This document shows, piece by piece, positions 25,699-34,105 of a DNA stretch of 64,000 nt. Source of the stretch: Acidimicrobiaceae bacterium (lineage in GTDB: Bacteria > Actinomycetota > Acidimicrobiia > Acidimicrobiales > Aldehydirespiratoraceae); NCBI GenBank assembly GCA_026708645.1, contig JAPOUM010000017.1:1-64000 (forward strand), read 5' to 3'. The translations under genes and the position numbers were made by a program. The notes under the pieces are model-generated. The model made no database searches and had not been told where the DNA came from. It saw nothing but the letters and a program-made list of their open reading frames with translations. How positions within the stretch are numbered: the stretch's first letter is position 1; each line of letters begins with the position of its first letter.

Positions 25699-27438
25699 AT
25701 GCCAACGATTGATTTCAGAGGCAAAAGGCATATTTATGCTCATCACTTCGCAGTGCCTCATCGGCCGCTGGTACCCGACTTGAGCAAGTCGGTGGGGGAC
25801 TGCCCCGACGACGACAATCTGATCATCCGCGGCGACAACCTGCATGCGCTCAAGGCGCTGCTGCCTCGTTACGCCGATCGCGTCAAGTGCATCTATATAG
25901 ATCCGCCTTATAACACCGGCAACGAGGGTTGGGTCTACAACGACAACGTCAACGGCCCTCTTCAGCGCGTCTGGCTCGAAGAGAACGGCCTCGTCGACAA
26001 CGAGGACCTACTGCGCCACGACAAGTGGCTGTGCATGATGTGGCCGCGTCTGCACCTCCTGAAGGAACTGCTCGCGTACGACGGCGTGATCTTCGTGTCG
26101 ATCGACGACAACGAGTTCCATCATCTGCGGATGCTGATGGACACGATCTTCGGCGAGCGGAACTTCATCGCCAATTTCGTGTGGGAAGGCACCGGCAAGA
26201 ACGATGCCCGTTTCGTGTCGGTGGGTCACGACTATGTCATGTGCTTCGCCAAGGATCGCGAGAGGCTGCGACTGAACGGGGCTCGCTGGCGGGCGCTGAA
26301 GCAGGGAGTCGACGAGATCAACAAGGTGGCCGGTTCCGCTTGGCAGCGCCATGACGGCGACTCGGCGGCCGCCTCGGACGAACTCCAGGAGTGGTTCGGG
26401 TCTCTCGACAAGAGGCACAAGTCTCACGCCCATCGCCACTACCGCTGGGTCGATGAGCGGGGCGTCTACTTCGCTGGCGACATCTCCTGGCCGGGCGGCG
26501 GGGGACCCGACTATGAGATACTCCATCCCGTCACCGACAAACCCGTCAAGGTTCCCGCAACGGGCTGGCGGTTCCCCGACAAGGCCAAGATGCTGGACGC
26601 CGTCAAGGAGGGCCGCGTTCATTTCGGCTCCGACGAGTCGAGCGTCCCGAACCTCAAGCGTTATCTGGCTGACACCGACTCGCAGGTCTTGGCCAGCGTC
26701 TTCTACCAGGACCGGCGAGCCGCGCACAAGGATCTTGTCCGCATCCTGCCCGAGGAGTCGTTCGAGTATCCCAAAGACGAACGGGTGATCCGCCGCCTGC
26801 TCGAGGTCGTGACATCAGGCGCCGATGTGGTGCTCGACTCCTTCGCTGGCTCGGGGACGACAGGCCAAGCGGTGCTGGCATTGAACAGACAGGACGGCGG
26901 CAACCGGAAGTTCATCCTGGTGGAGGGCGAAGACTACGCGGACGCGATCACCGCTGAAAGGGTGCGTCGGGTGATCGCGGGCGTGCCCGAAGCCACCGAC
27001 GTCGACGTCCGCGACGGTCTCGGCGGCTCTTTCACCTACTGCACGCTGGGCGAGCCCGTCACATCCTGGGCGATGCTCACCGGCGAGACCCTGCCGAGCT
27101 ACTCGGCGTTGGCGGCATGGCTCATGCATACCGCCACCGGACGCTCGACACCGTCCTCTGCGCCCCTCCCGCTCGACGACAACGGGCTGATCCACCGCGA
27201 CGAAGCGCGCCGCCGCAACTACTTCCTGCATTATGAGCCCGACATGGACTGGCTGGAGAGCCGAGAATCGATGCTCGACATAAAACGCGCTCTGGCGATA
27301 AGCAATTACAGCGTTAAGCAAGGCGCGGAAGCGGTGATTTTCGCTGCGGGCAAGTTCATGTCGCAAGACGACCTGGTGGATTTGAACATCAGCTTCTGTC
27401 AGCTTCCCTGGGCGATTCGGCGTGAGGATCAGGTGTGA
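25699..27438 (+). CDS. Type III restriction-modification DNA methyltransferase (Mod)
   Basis: A 579-residue N6-adenine/N4-cytosine-type methyltransferase of the beta arrangement. The catalytic DPPYNTG (residues about 70-76) precedes the SAM-binding DSFAGSGTTGQAVLALN (about residues 377-393). Other landmarks are the LIIRGDNLHALKALLP motif and FVSIDDNEFHHLRMLMD. ATG 25699 has AGGGAG five bases upstream, and TACGTT at 25662-25667 could be the -10. The gene following at a 3-base spacing is the matching Res subunit. GC content matches the host. The target sequence cannot be read from the protein. Confidence 0.92.
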   Translation: MPTIDFRGKRHIYAHHFAVPHRPLVPDLSKSVGDCPDDDNLIIRGDNLHALKALLPRYADRVKCIYIDPPYNTGNEGWVYNDNVNGPLQRVWLEENGLVDNEDLLRHDKWLCMMWPRLHLLKELLAYDGVIFVSIDDNEFHHLRMLMDTIFGERNFIANFVWEGTGKNDARFVSVGHDYVMCFAKDRERLRLNGARWRALKQGVDEINKVAGSAWQRHDGDSAAASDELQEWFGSLDKRHKSHAHRHYRWVDERGVYFAGDISWPGGGGPDYEILHPVTDKPVKVPATGWRFPDKAKMLDAVKEGRVHFGSDESSVPNLKRYLADTDSQVLASVFYQDRRAAHKDLVRILPEESFEYPKDERVIRRLLEVVTSGADVVLDSFAGSGTTGQAVLALNRQDGGNRKFILVEGEDYADAITAERVRRVIAGVPEATDVDVRDGLGGSFTYCTLGEPVTSWAMLTGETLPSYSALAAWLMHTATGRSTPSSAPLPLDDNGLIHRDEARRRNYFLHYEPDMDWLESRESMLDIKRALAISNYSVKQGAEAVIFAAGKFMSQDDLVDLNISFCQLPWAIRREDQV

Positions 27439-27441
27439 GCA

Positions 27442-30015
27442 GTGCTCGAACTCAGGGACTACCAGAAGCGCACAGTCGAGGCTCTTGACGTCTGGCTGAA
27501 CCTGCTCGACGTCAAACGAGCCAAATCCGAGCAGATGGCCGAAGCGGTGCGCGCCGGCGGCCATGAGCCGCCTCGAAGCTTGTTGAATTATCCGCGAGAC
27601 GCGTGGGACTCTCTGGAGGATGCCGGAGGTCTCCTAGCTGAGCCGCAGGATCATGTGGACCGCAGCGACGGGGCGAACAGGCCCATACCGCACGCCTGTC
27701 TGAAGGTGCCGACGGGAGGAGGCAAGACGCTTCTCGGTGTCGCCGCTCTGGAGCGCACTCGGATGCAGACAGGGCTCGTCGTGTGGATCGTGCCGTCGCG
27801 TGCCATCTACGCGCAGACGATCGGCGCGTTCAGGTCTCGTGATCACCCCTACCGCGAGCACCTGGAGGCGGCCGGCGCCGGACGGGTCAAGCTATTCGAG
27901 AAAGACGACTCGGTCAGCCTCGACGACCTCAGCACCCACCTGTGCGTGATGCTGTTGATGTATCCGGCGGCGAACAGGCACCGCGGACGGGAGTTCCTGC
28001 GGATGTTCCGCAACTCGGGCCGTTACCCGACCTTGCTGCCTCGCAGCGACGATCTCGCTTCGATGGAATCCGTGAAGCAGGACAACCCGGACCTCGACCT
28101 CGAAGCTGACGGCTCGATCAAGCACAGCCTCTTCAATCTGTTGAAAATCCGTCGTCCGGTTGTGGTGCTCGACGAAGCCCACAAGGCCTACGGAAACAAG
28201 GCCGCGAGCGAGTTCGTTCAGGCTGTCAACCGACTCAATCCGCGCCTCGTGGTGGAACTCTCGGCCACTCCCAACCCGCATATCAGCAATCTCCTCGTCG
28301 ACATCTCGGGAGTCGACCTGAAGAAGGAGCAGATGATCAAACTCCCGGTGGAGGTCACATCAGTGTCGGGAGACTGGCGTGACACGCTCAGCCGGGCCCA
28401 CGACACTCTGGAGGACCTGACGGCTGTTGCGAAAATGCTCGAGTCTCAAGAAGGCCGATACATCCGACCGATCGCGGTGGTGCGCGTCGAACGAACCGGC
28501 AAAGACCAGCGGGGTGCCGACCGAATCCACGCTGAGGACGCCCGAGAGCATCTGATCCACAAGATGGGCGAATCGCCGAGGGCGGTCAGGGTGAAGTCGT
28601 CGGAGGATGACGAGATCGCCGGCGAGGATCTGATGTCGCCGTTGTCGTCGGTGCGGTGGATCATCACCAAGGCAGCGCTCATGGAGGGCTGGGACTGCCC
28701 GTTCGCATACGTGCTCGTGATGCTTGATAACACATCGAGCGCCAAGGCGGTGACCCAGCTAATGGGGCGGGTGATGCGTCAACCTCACGCCCGCGCCACT
28801 CGGATCGAAGACCTCGACAAGTCGTATGTCTTCTGTTGGCAGACCGATGTCGATGAAGCAGTTTCGCAAGTCAAGCGGGGCTTGGAGAACGAAGGCATGA
28901 CAGGCTTGACCCACGATGTGCGGGGGAGCGACGCCGTCGACTTCGAGAGAGTGGCCATCCGCAGAAGGAAGCGCTTCCGGGGCGAGCCCATATTCCTTCC
29001 GAAAGTGCTGCACGCCGATGACCGCCCGAACGGAGGCAGTGCTGTCGGATGGCGCGAACTGGACTATCAACGGCATGTGCTTGAGGCGCTCGACTGGGAG
29101 CGCGTCAGCGCTCCGAGCGATCCAGTGAGTTCGACCGATGCGTCGGTGCTTGAACAGACGACTAGCGTCGACTTAGGCGCAGACTCTGAGACCGAAGCGG
29201 AGCGTGCGGACTCCGAGCGAGCTGACGGCAGAGTTCAGGTCGATCCCACGGTTGAGGCTTCGGCGCTGCTGTTGTGGATGACGCGCCAGATCAGCGACTT
29301 GGTGCCGAACTCCTGGAGGGCTGCGCGCGTCGTGGGCGACTTCGCGGCATCACTGGAGGCTCAGGGCCTAGATGAGTCGACCGTCTTCGCTCAGCGACGC
29401 CATCTGATCACGCAGCTGCGTCAGCATCTGGCCGAGCAGATCGAGCAGCAGGCTGAGCAGGTCTTCACAGACAAGCTCAGGGCGGGCGACATTCGCTTCG
29501 ATTTGGAGGCGAGCGAGCCGAACTACATGATGCAACAAGAGTTCACGCTGCCTGTCGCAACAGACGATCACACACTGGAACGCGGGTTCAAGCCCGTCCA
29601 GAAGAGCCTTTTCGAGCCGGTCTTCGAGAACCAGTTCGACACTGCACTCGAGAAGGACTTCGCGTTCTACGTCGACCAGCACGAGGCGATCCAGTGGTGG
29701 CACCGGGTCGCTGTGCGTCAGCAACGGGATTACTATCTGCGCGGCTGGAACCAGGACCGCATCTGGCCCGACTTCGTGGCCATGTCGAGCAACAGCGACG
29801 GCAAGCCGCGGCTGCTGGTGGTCGAAACCAAAGGCGAGCACCTGGCTGGCAACGCCGACACCGACTACAAGACCAAAGTGTTCGCCACGCTCGAAGCCGC
29901 GCTCAATGGCGACGGGGCCTACGACTGCGGCGAGGTCAGTCTCGACAACGGACGCACCAAAGGCAGGTTCAGGATCGTGTTTCGCGAAGATCAGTTCCCC
30001 GCAGCCATGATGTGA
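27442..30015 (+). CDS. Type III restriction endonuclease subunit (Res, DEAD/H helicase-nuclease)
   Basis: An 857-residue superfamily 2 translocase plus nuclease. Helicase motifs in order: Walker A VPTGGGKTLLG (about residue 91), DEAH box VVVLDEAHKAYG (about residue 236), motif III LSATPNP, and motif VI QLMGRVMRQPHA. A C-terminal PD-(D/E)XK site is seen as WPDFVAMSS followed by LLVVETKGEHLAG. It starts at GTG 27442, three bases after the mod stop, so the two subunits are cotranscribed. All catalytic motifs are intact, so restriction is probably active. Confidence 0.92.
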   Translation: MLELRDYQKRTVEALDVWLNLLDVKRAKSEQMAEAVRAGGHEPPRSLLNYPRDAWDSLEDAGGLLAEPQDHVDRSDGANRPIPHACLKVPTGGGKTLLGVAALERTRMQTGLVVWIVPSRAIYAQTIGAFRSRDHPYREHLEAAGAGRVKLFEKDDSVSLDDLSTHLCVMLLMYPAANRHRGREFLRMFRNSGRYPTLLPRSDDLASMESVKQDNPDLDLEADGSIKHSLFNLLKIRRPVVVLDEAHKAYGNKAASEFVQAVNRLNPRLVVELSATPNPHISNLLVDISGVDLKKEQMIKLPVEVTSVSGDWRDTLSRAHDTLEDLTAVAKMLESQEGRYIRPIAVVRVERTGKDQRGADRIHAEDAREHLIHKMGESPRAVRVKSSEDDEIAGEDLMSPLSSVRWIITKAALMEGWDCPFAYVLVMLDNTSSAKAVTQLMGRVMRQPHARATRIEDLDKSYVFCWQTDVDEAVSQVKRGLENEGMTGLTHDVRGSDAVDFERVAIRRRKRFRGEPIFLPKVLHADDRPNGGSAVGWRELDYQRHVLEALDWERVSAPSDPVSSTDASVLEQTTSVDLGADSETEAERADSERADGRVQVDPTVEASALLLWMTRQISDLVPNSWRAARVVGDFAASLEAQGLDESTVFAQRRHLITQLRQHLAEQIEQQAEQVFTDKLRAGDIRFDLEASEPNYMMQQEFTLPVATDDHTLERGFKPVQKSLFEPVFENQFDTALEKDFAFYVDQHEAIQWWHRVAVRQQRDYYLRGWNQDRIWPDFVAMSSNSDGKPRLLVVETKGEHLAGNADTDYKTKVFATLEAALNGDGAYDCGEVSLDNGRTKGRFRIVFREDQFPAAMM

Positions 30016-30085
30016 CCCCGGCGCCGCGGGGGCCGCGCGCCATGAGTCCGTGTTTGCTGCTACCGTCGCTCGTCGAACCGTGAAA

Positions 30086-30109
30086 CGGGTCCGGCGAGGC
30101 CCGAACGGG
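30086..30109 (+). promoter_or_regulatory. PyrR-binding-loop-like hairpin overlapping the pyrR ribosome-binding region
   Basis: Bases 30086-30103 read CGGGTCCGGCGAGGCCCG. The core TCCGGCGAGG fits the PyrR anti-antiterminator consensus (ARUCCNGNGAGGYU) at 11 of 14 positions, within a stem closed by CGGG/CCCG. An outer CCGT (30078-30081) can pair with ACGG (30105-30108), covering the start of the Shine-Dalgarno GGGAAGGA (30107-30114). Binding by PyrR-UMP should stabilise the hairpin and block initiation, as described for PyrR-dependent translational repression in mycobacteria. Confidence 0.65.
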
Positions 30110-30119
30110 AAGGAACATC

Positions 30120-30686
30120 ATGGCCGAACGAGAACGCCGCTTCACGGTGCCGCACGTCGGGGGCACTTTCCGGTCGCGTTGTCAGGTGATGAACGGCGAA
30201 GACGTGGGCCGCGCCATCCGCCGCATGACCCACGAAGTGATTGAACGCAACCACGGAACCTCGGATCTGGTGGTGGTCGGCTTGCAGACCGGCGGCGTGC
30301 CCATCGCCTGTCGCATGGTCGAAGCCCTGGCTGAGATCGACGGGTTCTCGTCGCCCGCGGGCAGCCTCGACGTGGCCTTGCACCGTGACGACATCGGCCT
30401 GCGCCCGGTTCTGCCCCAAGCCGAGACTCGGATTCCTGAGAACCTCGACCGCAAGGTGGTGGTGCTGGTGGACGACGTGCTGTTCACGGGCCGCACCGCG
30501 CGGGCCGCTCTCGACGCGCTGCACACCTGGGGCCGCCCCGCTGCTGTGCAGCTGGCGGTGATGGTGGACCGAGGCCATCGAGAGCTTCCCATCCGCGCCG
30601 ACTATGTGGGCAGAAGCCTTCCCACCAACCTCGACGAGATGGTCGACGTGCGCCCCGACGGCGTGCATATCGGAGGGATGGCGTGA
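30120..30686 (+). CDS. pyrR: Bifunctional pyr operon regulator / uracil phosphoribosyltransferase
   Basis: A 188-residue type I PRTase. The PRPP loop is VVVLVDDVLFTGRTARAALDAL; VGLQTGGVPIA is the second PRTase segment; DRGHRELPIRADYVGRSLPT is the PyrR-specific C-terminal signature. Binds UMP and RNA and also forms UMP from uracil. ATG 30120 has a strong Shine-Dalgarno sequence that lies just beneath a PyrR-box-like hairpin, suggesting autoregulation. First gene of the pyrimidine operon; overlaps pyrB by 4 nt. Confidence 0.95.
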   Translation: MAERERRFTVPHVGGTFRSRCQVMNGEDVGRAIRRMTHEVIERNHGTSDLVVVGLQTGGVPIACRMVEALAEIDGFSSPAGSLDVALHRDDIGLRPVLPQAETRIPENLDRKVVVLVDDVLFTGRTARAALDALHTWGRPAAVQLAVMVDRGHRELPIRADYVGRSLPTNLDEMVDVRPDGVHIGGMA

Positions 30687-31645
30687 ACGGCGGTCACAAG
30701 CCGCGGCGGCATCTGCTGTCGATCACCGACCTCGACGCCGCCGACATCGAACGCATCTGCAACCTCACCGAATCCTTCGCCGAGGTCAGCCGCCGCCGCA
30801 TCCCGCGCGTGCCGGCATTGCGGGGCAAGACCGTGGTCTGGCTGTTCTACGAGGACAGCACCCGCACGCGGCTCTCCTTCGAGGCGGCGGCCAAGCAGCT
30901 GTCAGCCGACACCGTCAACTTCTCGGTCGGGTCGTCGTCGGTCAACAAAGGCGAGTCGCTGCGAGACACTGTGGAGACGATCGAAGCGATGGGCATCGAC
31001 GCCATAGTCGTGCGGCACTCCTGCGCCGGGGTTCCGCATCGCGTCGCCGACTGGATCGACGCCTCGGTCATCAACGCAGGCGACGGCTGCCACGAGCATC
31101 CCACCCAGGCGCTTCTGGATCTTTACACCGCTCGCGCCCGTCTGGGGGATCTCCATGGCGCCAGGGTGGCGATCGTCGGCGACGTCGCCCATTCGCGGGT
31201 GGCCCGATCCGACGTGCTGGCTTTCACGGCGATGGGCGCCGAGGTCACTCTGGTGGGGCCGCGCCCGCTTCTGCCGGCGAGCCTCGAAGGTTGGCCCGTC
31301 ACCGTGAGCCATGACCTCGACTCGGTGCTCGGCGAGATCGACGTCTGCTATCTGCTGCGGATGCAGCTCGAACGAGAGGCAGGCGGCCACGTTCCGTCGC
31401 TGCGCGAGTTCCGAGCCGAGTACGGCCTCGACGCAGCCCGAGCCGACCGGCTGCGCGACGGCGCCCTGATAATGCATCCCGGTCCGATCAACCGCGGCGT
31501 CGAGATCGACGGCGATGTGGTCGAGAGGCCCAATGTGGTGATCACCGAGCAAGTAGCCAACGGTGTGGCGGTGCGCATGGCGGTGCTGTTCCTGCTGCTC
31601 GGTTCCGGCATGGACCTGACTGAAAGCGAGAAGATGGCGGCATGA
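30683..31645 (+). CDS. pyrB: Aspartate carbamoyltransferase catalytic subunit
   Basis: A 320-residue enzyme that joins carbamoyl phosphate and aspartate. Seen: FYEDSTRTRLSFEAAAKQL (phosphate site), VVRHSCAGVPHRVAD, HEHPTQALLDLYTARARLG, and MHPGPINRGVEI near the end. No regulatory pyrI gene is present, as usual outside enterobacteria. GTG start inside the pyrR stop (GTGA). Confidence 0.96.
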   Translation: MNGGHKPRRHLLSITDLDAADIERICNLTESFAEVSRRRIPRVPALRGKTVVWLFYEDSTRTRLSFEAAAKQLSADTVNFSVGSSSVNKGESLRDTVETIEAMGIDAIVVRHSCAGVPHRVADWIDASVINAGDGCHEHPTQALLDLYTARARLGDLHGARVAIVGDVAHSRVARSDVLAFTAMGAEVTLVGPRPLLPASLEGWPVTVSHDLDSVLGEIDVCYLLRMQLEREAGGHVPSLREFRAEYGLDAARADRLRDGALIMHPGPINRGVEIDGDVVERPNVVITEQVANGVAVRMAVLFLLLGSGMDLTESEKMAA

Positions 31646-31673
31646 TCTCAGTTATGACTCGAAAGCTCCTCCG

Positions 31674-33014
31674 ATGACTCCCAGGCTCGCTGCCGTGCCG
31701 CGGAGCGGCTCTGTCGCCATCAGAGGCGGAACCGTGGTGGACTCCAACGGCAGCCGCCGTGCCGACGTTCTGGTCGGGGACGGTCGGATAATCGCGGTCG
31801 ATGCCGCCGACGATGCTTCGGACGTGACCGCCGACCGCGTCTTGGACGCCTCCGGGTGTCTGGTGGCGCCGGGCCTGGTGGATCTGCACGTCCATCTGCG
31901 ACAGCCCGGCCGAGAAGACGCCGAAACCATCGAAACCGGCGCCAGAGGCGCCGCATTGGGCGGTTTCACAGCAGTGGTCGCCATGCCCAACACCACCCCG
32001 ACCATTGACTGCGCCGCAGTGGTGCGCGAGGTGCAGGACCTCAGCGACGGCGCCTGCTGCGACGTGTATCCCTCAGCGGCGATCACTCTCGGCCGGCGGG
32101 GCGAGGAACTGGCGCCCATGGCTGAGATGGCGCGCCTGGGAGTGAGGATGTTCACCGACGACGGCGCCGGGGTGCAGAGCTCCAGGGTGATGCGACGCGC
32201 CCTCGAATACGCGTCCGGTCTCGATCATCTCGCAGGCGGCGCCGCGGTGGTGCTGGCTCAGCACTGCGAGGTGGAAGAACTGTCGGAGGGCGGCTGCATG
32301 CACGAAGGCGAATGGTCGAGCCGGCTGGGACTCGGCGGGCAACCCGCAGAAGCCGAGGAGTTGATGGTCATGCGCGACATCGCGCTGGCTCGCCTCACCG
32401 GATCGAGGGTGCATTTTCAGCATCTGTCGACGGCGGGGTCGGTGGCCATGGTGCGGGCCGCCAAACAGGCGGGACTGCCGGTCACCGCGGAGGCGACCAC
32501 CCATCATTTCACCCTCACCGACTCGTGTTGCGCCGATTACGACACGGTCTTCAAAGTGCATCCGCCGCTGCGGACCGAAGCCGACGTGGCTGCGATCCGC
32601 GCGGGTTTGAGCGACGGCACGATCGACGCGATCGCCACGGATCACGCGCCTCACACCAGCGCCGACAAGGAGAAGCCTTTCGACTCGGCGCCTCCGGGGA
32701 TGCTGGGCCTCGAAACCGCGCTGGCTCTGGCGCTGACCGAACTGGACCTGCCGGCAGAGCAGATACTGGCTCTGATGTCATGGCGGCCGGCCGCCATCGC
32801 CGGAATCGACGACCGTCACGGCCGACCGGTGGCGCCCGGCGAGCCCGCCAACCTGTGCGTCATCGACCCTGCAGCCGAATGGACGGTGTCAGGCGAGGAC
32901 ATGGCCAGCCCCAGCCGCAACACCCCCTATGAGGGCCGGCGCCTGAAAGGCCGAGTGCGCCACACTCTGCTGGACGCGGCGCCTGTGGTGATCGACGGCG
33001 AAGCCCAGCGATGA
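31674..33014 (+). CDS. pyrC: Dihydroorotase
   Basis: A 446-residue class I amidohydrolase. Metal site DLHVHLRQPG, then GFTAVVAMPNTTPTID, HCEVEEL, HFQHLSTAGS and TDHAPHTSADKEKPF with the catalytic Asp. Closes carbamoyl aspartate to dihydroorotate. The metal-bridging Lys seen in some members is not obvious at the usual spacing, as in other class I enzymes. Overlaps carA by 4 nt (ATGA, 33011-33014). Confidence 0.95.
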   Translation: MTPRLAAVPRSGSVAIRGGTVVDSNGSRRADVLVGDGRIIAVDAADDASDVTADRVLDASGCLVAPGLVDLHVHLRQPGREDAETIETGARGAALGGFTAVVAMPNTTPTIDCAAVVREVQDLSDGACCDVYPSAAITLGRRGEELAPMAEMARLGVRMFTDDGAGVQSSRVMRRALEYASGLDHLAGGAAVVLAQHCEVEELSEGGCMHEGEWSSRLGLGGQPAEAEELMVMRDIALARLTGSRVHFQHLSTAGSVAMVRAAKQAGLPVTAEATTHHFTLTDSCCADYDTVFKVHPPLRTEADVAAIRAGLSDGTIDAIATDHAPHTSADKEKPFDSAPPGMLGLETALALALTELDLPAEQILALMSWRPAAIAGIDDRHGRPVAPGEPANLCVIDPAAEWTVSGEDMASPSRNTPYEGRRLKGRVRHTLLDAAPVVIDGEAQR

Positions 33015-34105
33015 GCGCGAGCACGCCGCCCGCGGCGGCGCTTCTGGTGCTGCGCGACGGCGAGACCTTCGAAGGCGAAGCCGTCGGCGCCCCCGCGGGC
33101 GTGTCGGCGGGCGAAGTCGTTTTCAACACCGTGATGAGCGGCTACACCGAGGTGATCACCGATCCTTCCTACGCCGGACAGATCATCACCTTCACCTATC
33201 CCCACATCGGCAACTACGGCGTCAGCAGCGACGACTTCGAAGCGGCCCGGCCCTGGTGCCGGGGCGTGATCATGCGAGACTTGGCGCGACTCCACAGCAG
33301 CTGGCGCGCCGAAGGCAGCCTCGAAGACTTCCTGCGCGAGCACAACGTCGCCGCCATCTCCGGGATCGACACCCGCCGCCTGACCCGTCACATCCGCGAC
33401 GCGGGATCCATGCCGGGGGCTTTCGGCGTCGCAAGCCGCGCCGATCTGCTGGCCGCGGCCCGAGCCGAGCCCGGCACCAGCGGAGTCGATCTGGTCGGTC
33501 AGGTCACCACCGCCGAGCCCTACACCTGCGGCCACGGCCCGCGCCGGGTCGTCGCTTATGACCTGGGCATAAAATCGACGATCCTGCGATGTCTCGGCGA
33601 GTTGGCGACCGTCACGGTCGTGCCCGCACAGACGCCCGCGTCGGAAGCGCTCGCCGGCCGGCCCGACGGTGTGTTCTTCAGCAACGGCCCGGGAGACCCC
33701 GAGATGGCTGTCGCCACCGTCGAAGCCATGAAGGAGATGCTGGGCCGAGTCCCCGTGTTCGGTATCTGCCTCGGATATCAGCTGTTGGCGCTGGCGCTCG
33801 GGGGCAGCACCTTCAAGATGCGTTTCGGGCATCACGGAGGCAACGTGCCGATCCGCTGCAACTCCACTGGCCGGATCGAGATCACCAGCCAGAACCACAA
33901 CTTCGCGGTGGCGGCCGGCTCGGTGCCGGGCGTCGCCGAGACGCACGTCTGCCTGAACGACGACACCCTGGCCGGGCTCGAATTGCCCGACGCTGAAGCT
34001 TTCGGCGTGCAATACCATCCCGAGGCCGGCCCCGGCCCCCACGACGCCCGACACCACTTCGCCCGTTTCGCTGAGATGATGGACCGTCACCGTGCCGCGG
34101 CGTGA
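33011..34105 (+). CDS. carA: Carbamoyl-phosphate synthase small (glutaminase) subunit
   Basis: A 364-residue class I amidotransferase. N-terminal CPSase domain with [33 protein letters not shown]. Glutaminase domain with [11 protein letters not shown], the nucleophile loop [17 protein letters not shown] (Cys), and a final [15 protein letters not shown] (His, Glu). Supplies ammonia to CarB. Overlaps carB by 14 nt. Confidence 0.96.
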   Translation: MSASTPPAAALLVLRDGETFEGEAVGAPAGVSAGEVVFNTVMSGYTEVITDPSYAGQIITFTYPHIGNYGVSSDDFEAARPWCRGVIMRDLARLHSSWRAEGSLEDFLREHNVAAISGIDTRRLTRHIRDAGSMPGAFGVASRADLLAAARAEPGTSGVDLVGQVTTAEPYTCGHGPRRVVAYDLGIKSTILRCLGELATVTVVPAQTPASEALAGRPDGVFFSNGPGDPEMAVATVEAMKEMLGRVPVFGICLGYQLLALALGGSTFKMRFGHHGGNVPIRCNSTGRIEITSQNHNFAVAAGSVPGVAETHVCLNDDTLAGLELPDAEAFGVQYHPEAGPGPHDARHHFARFAEMMDRHRAAA

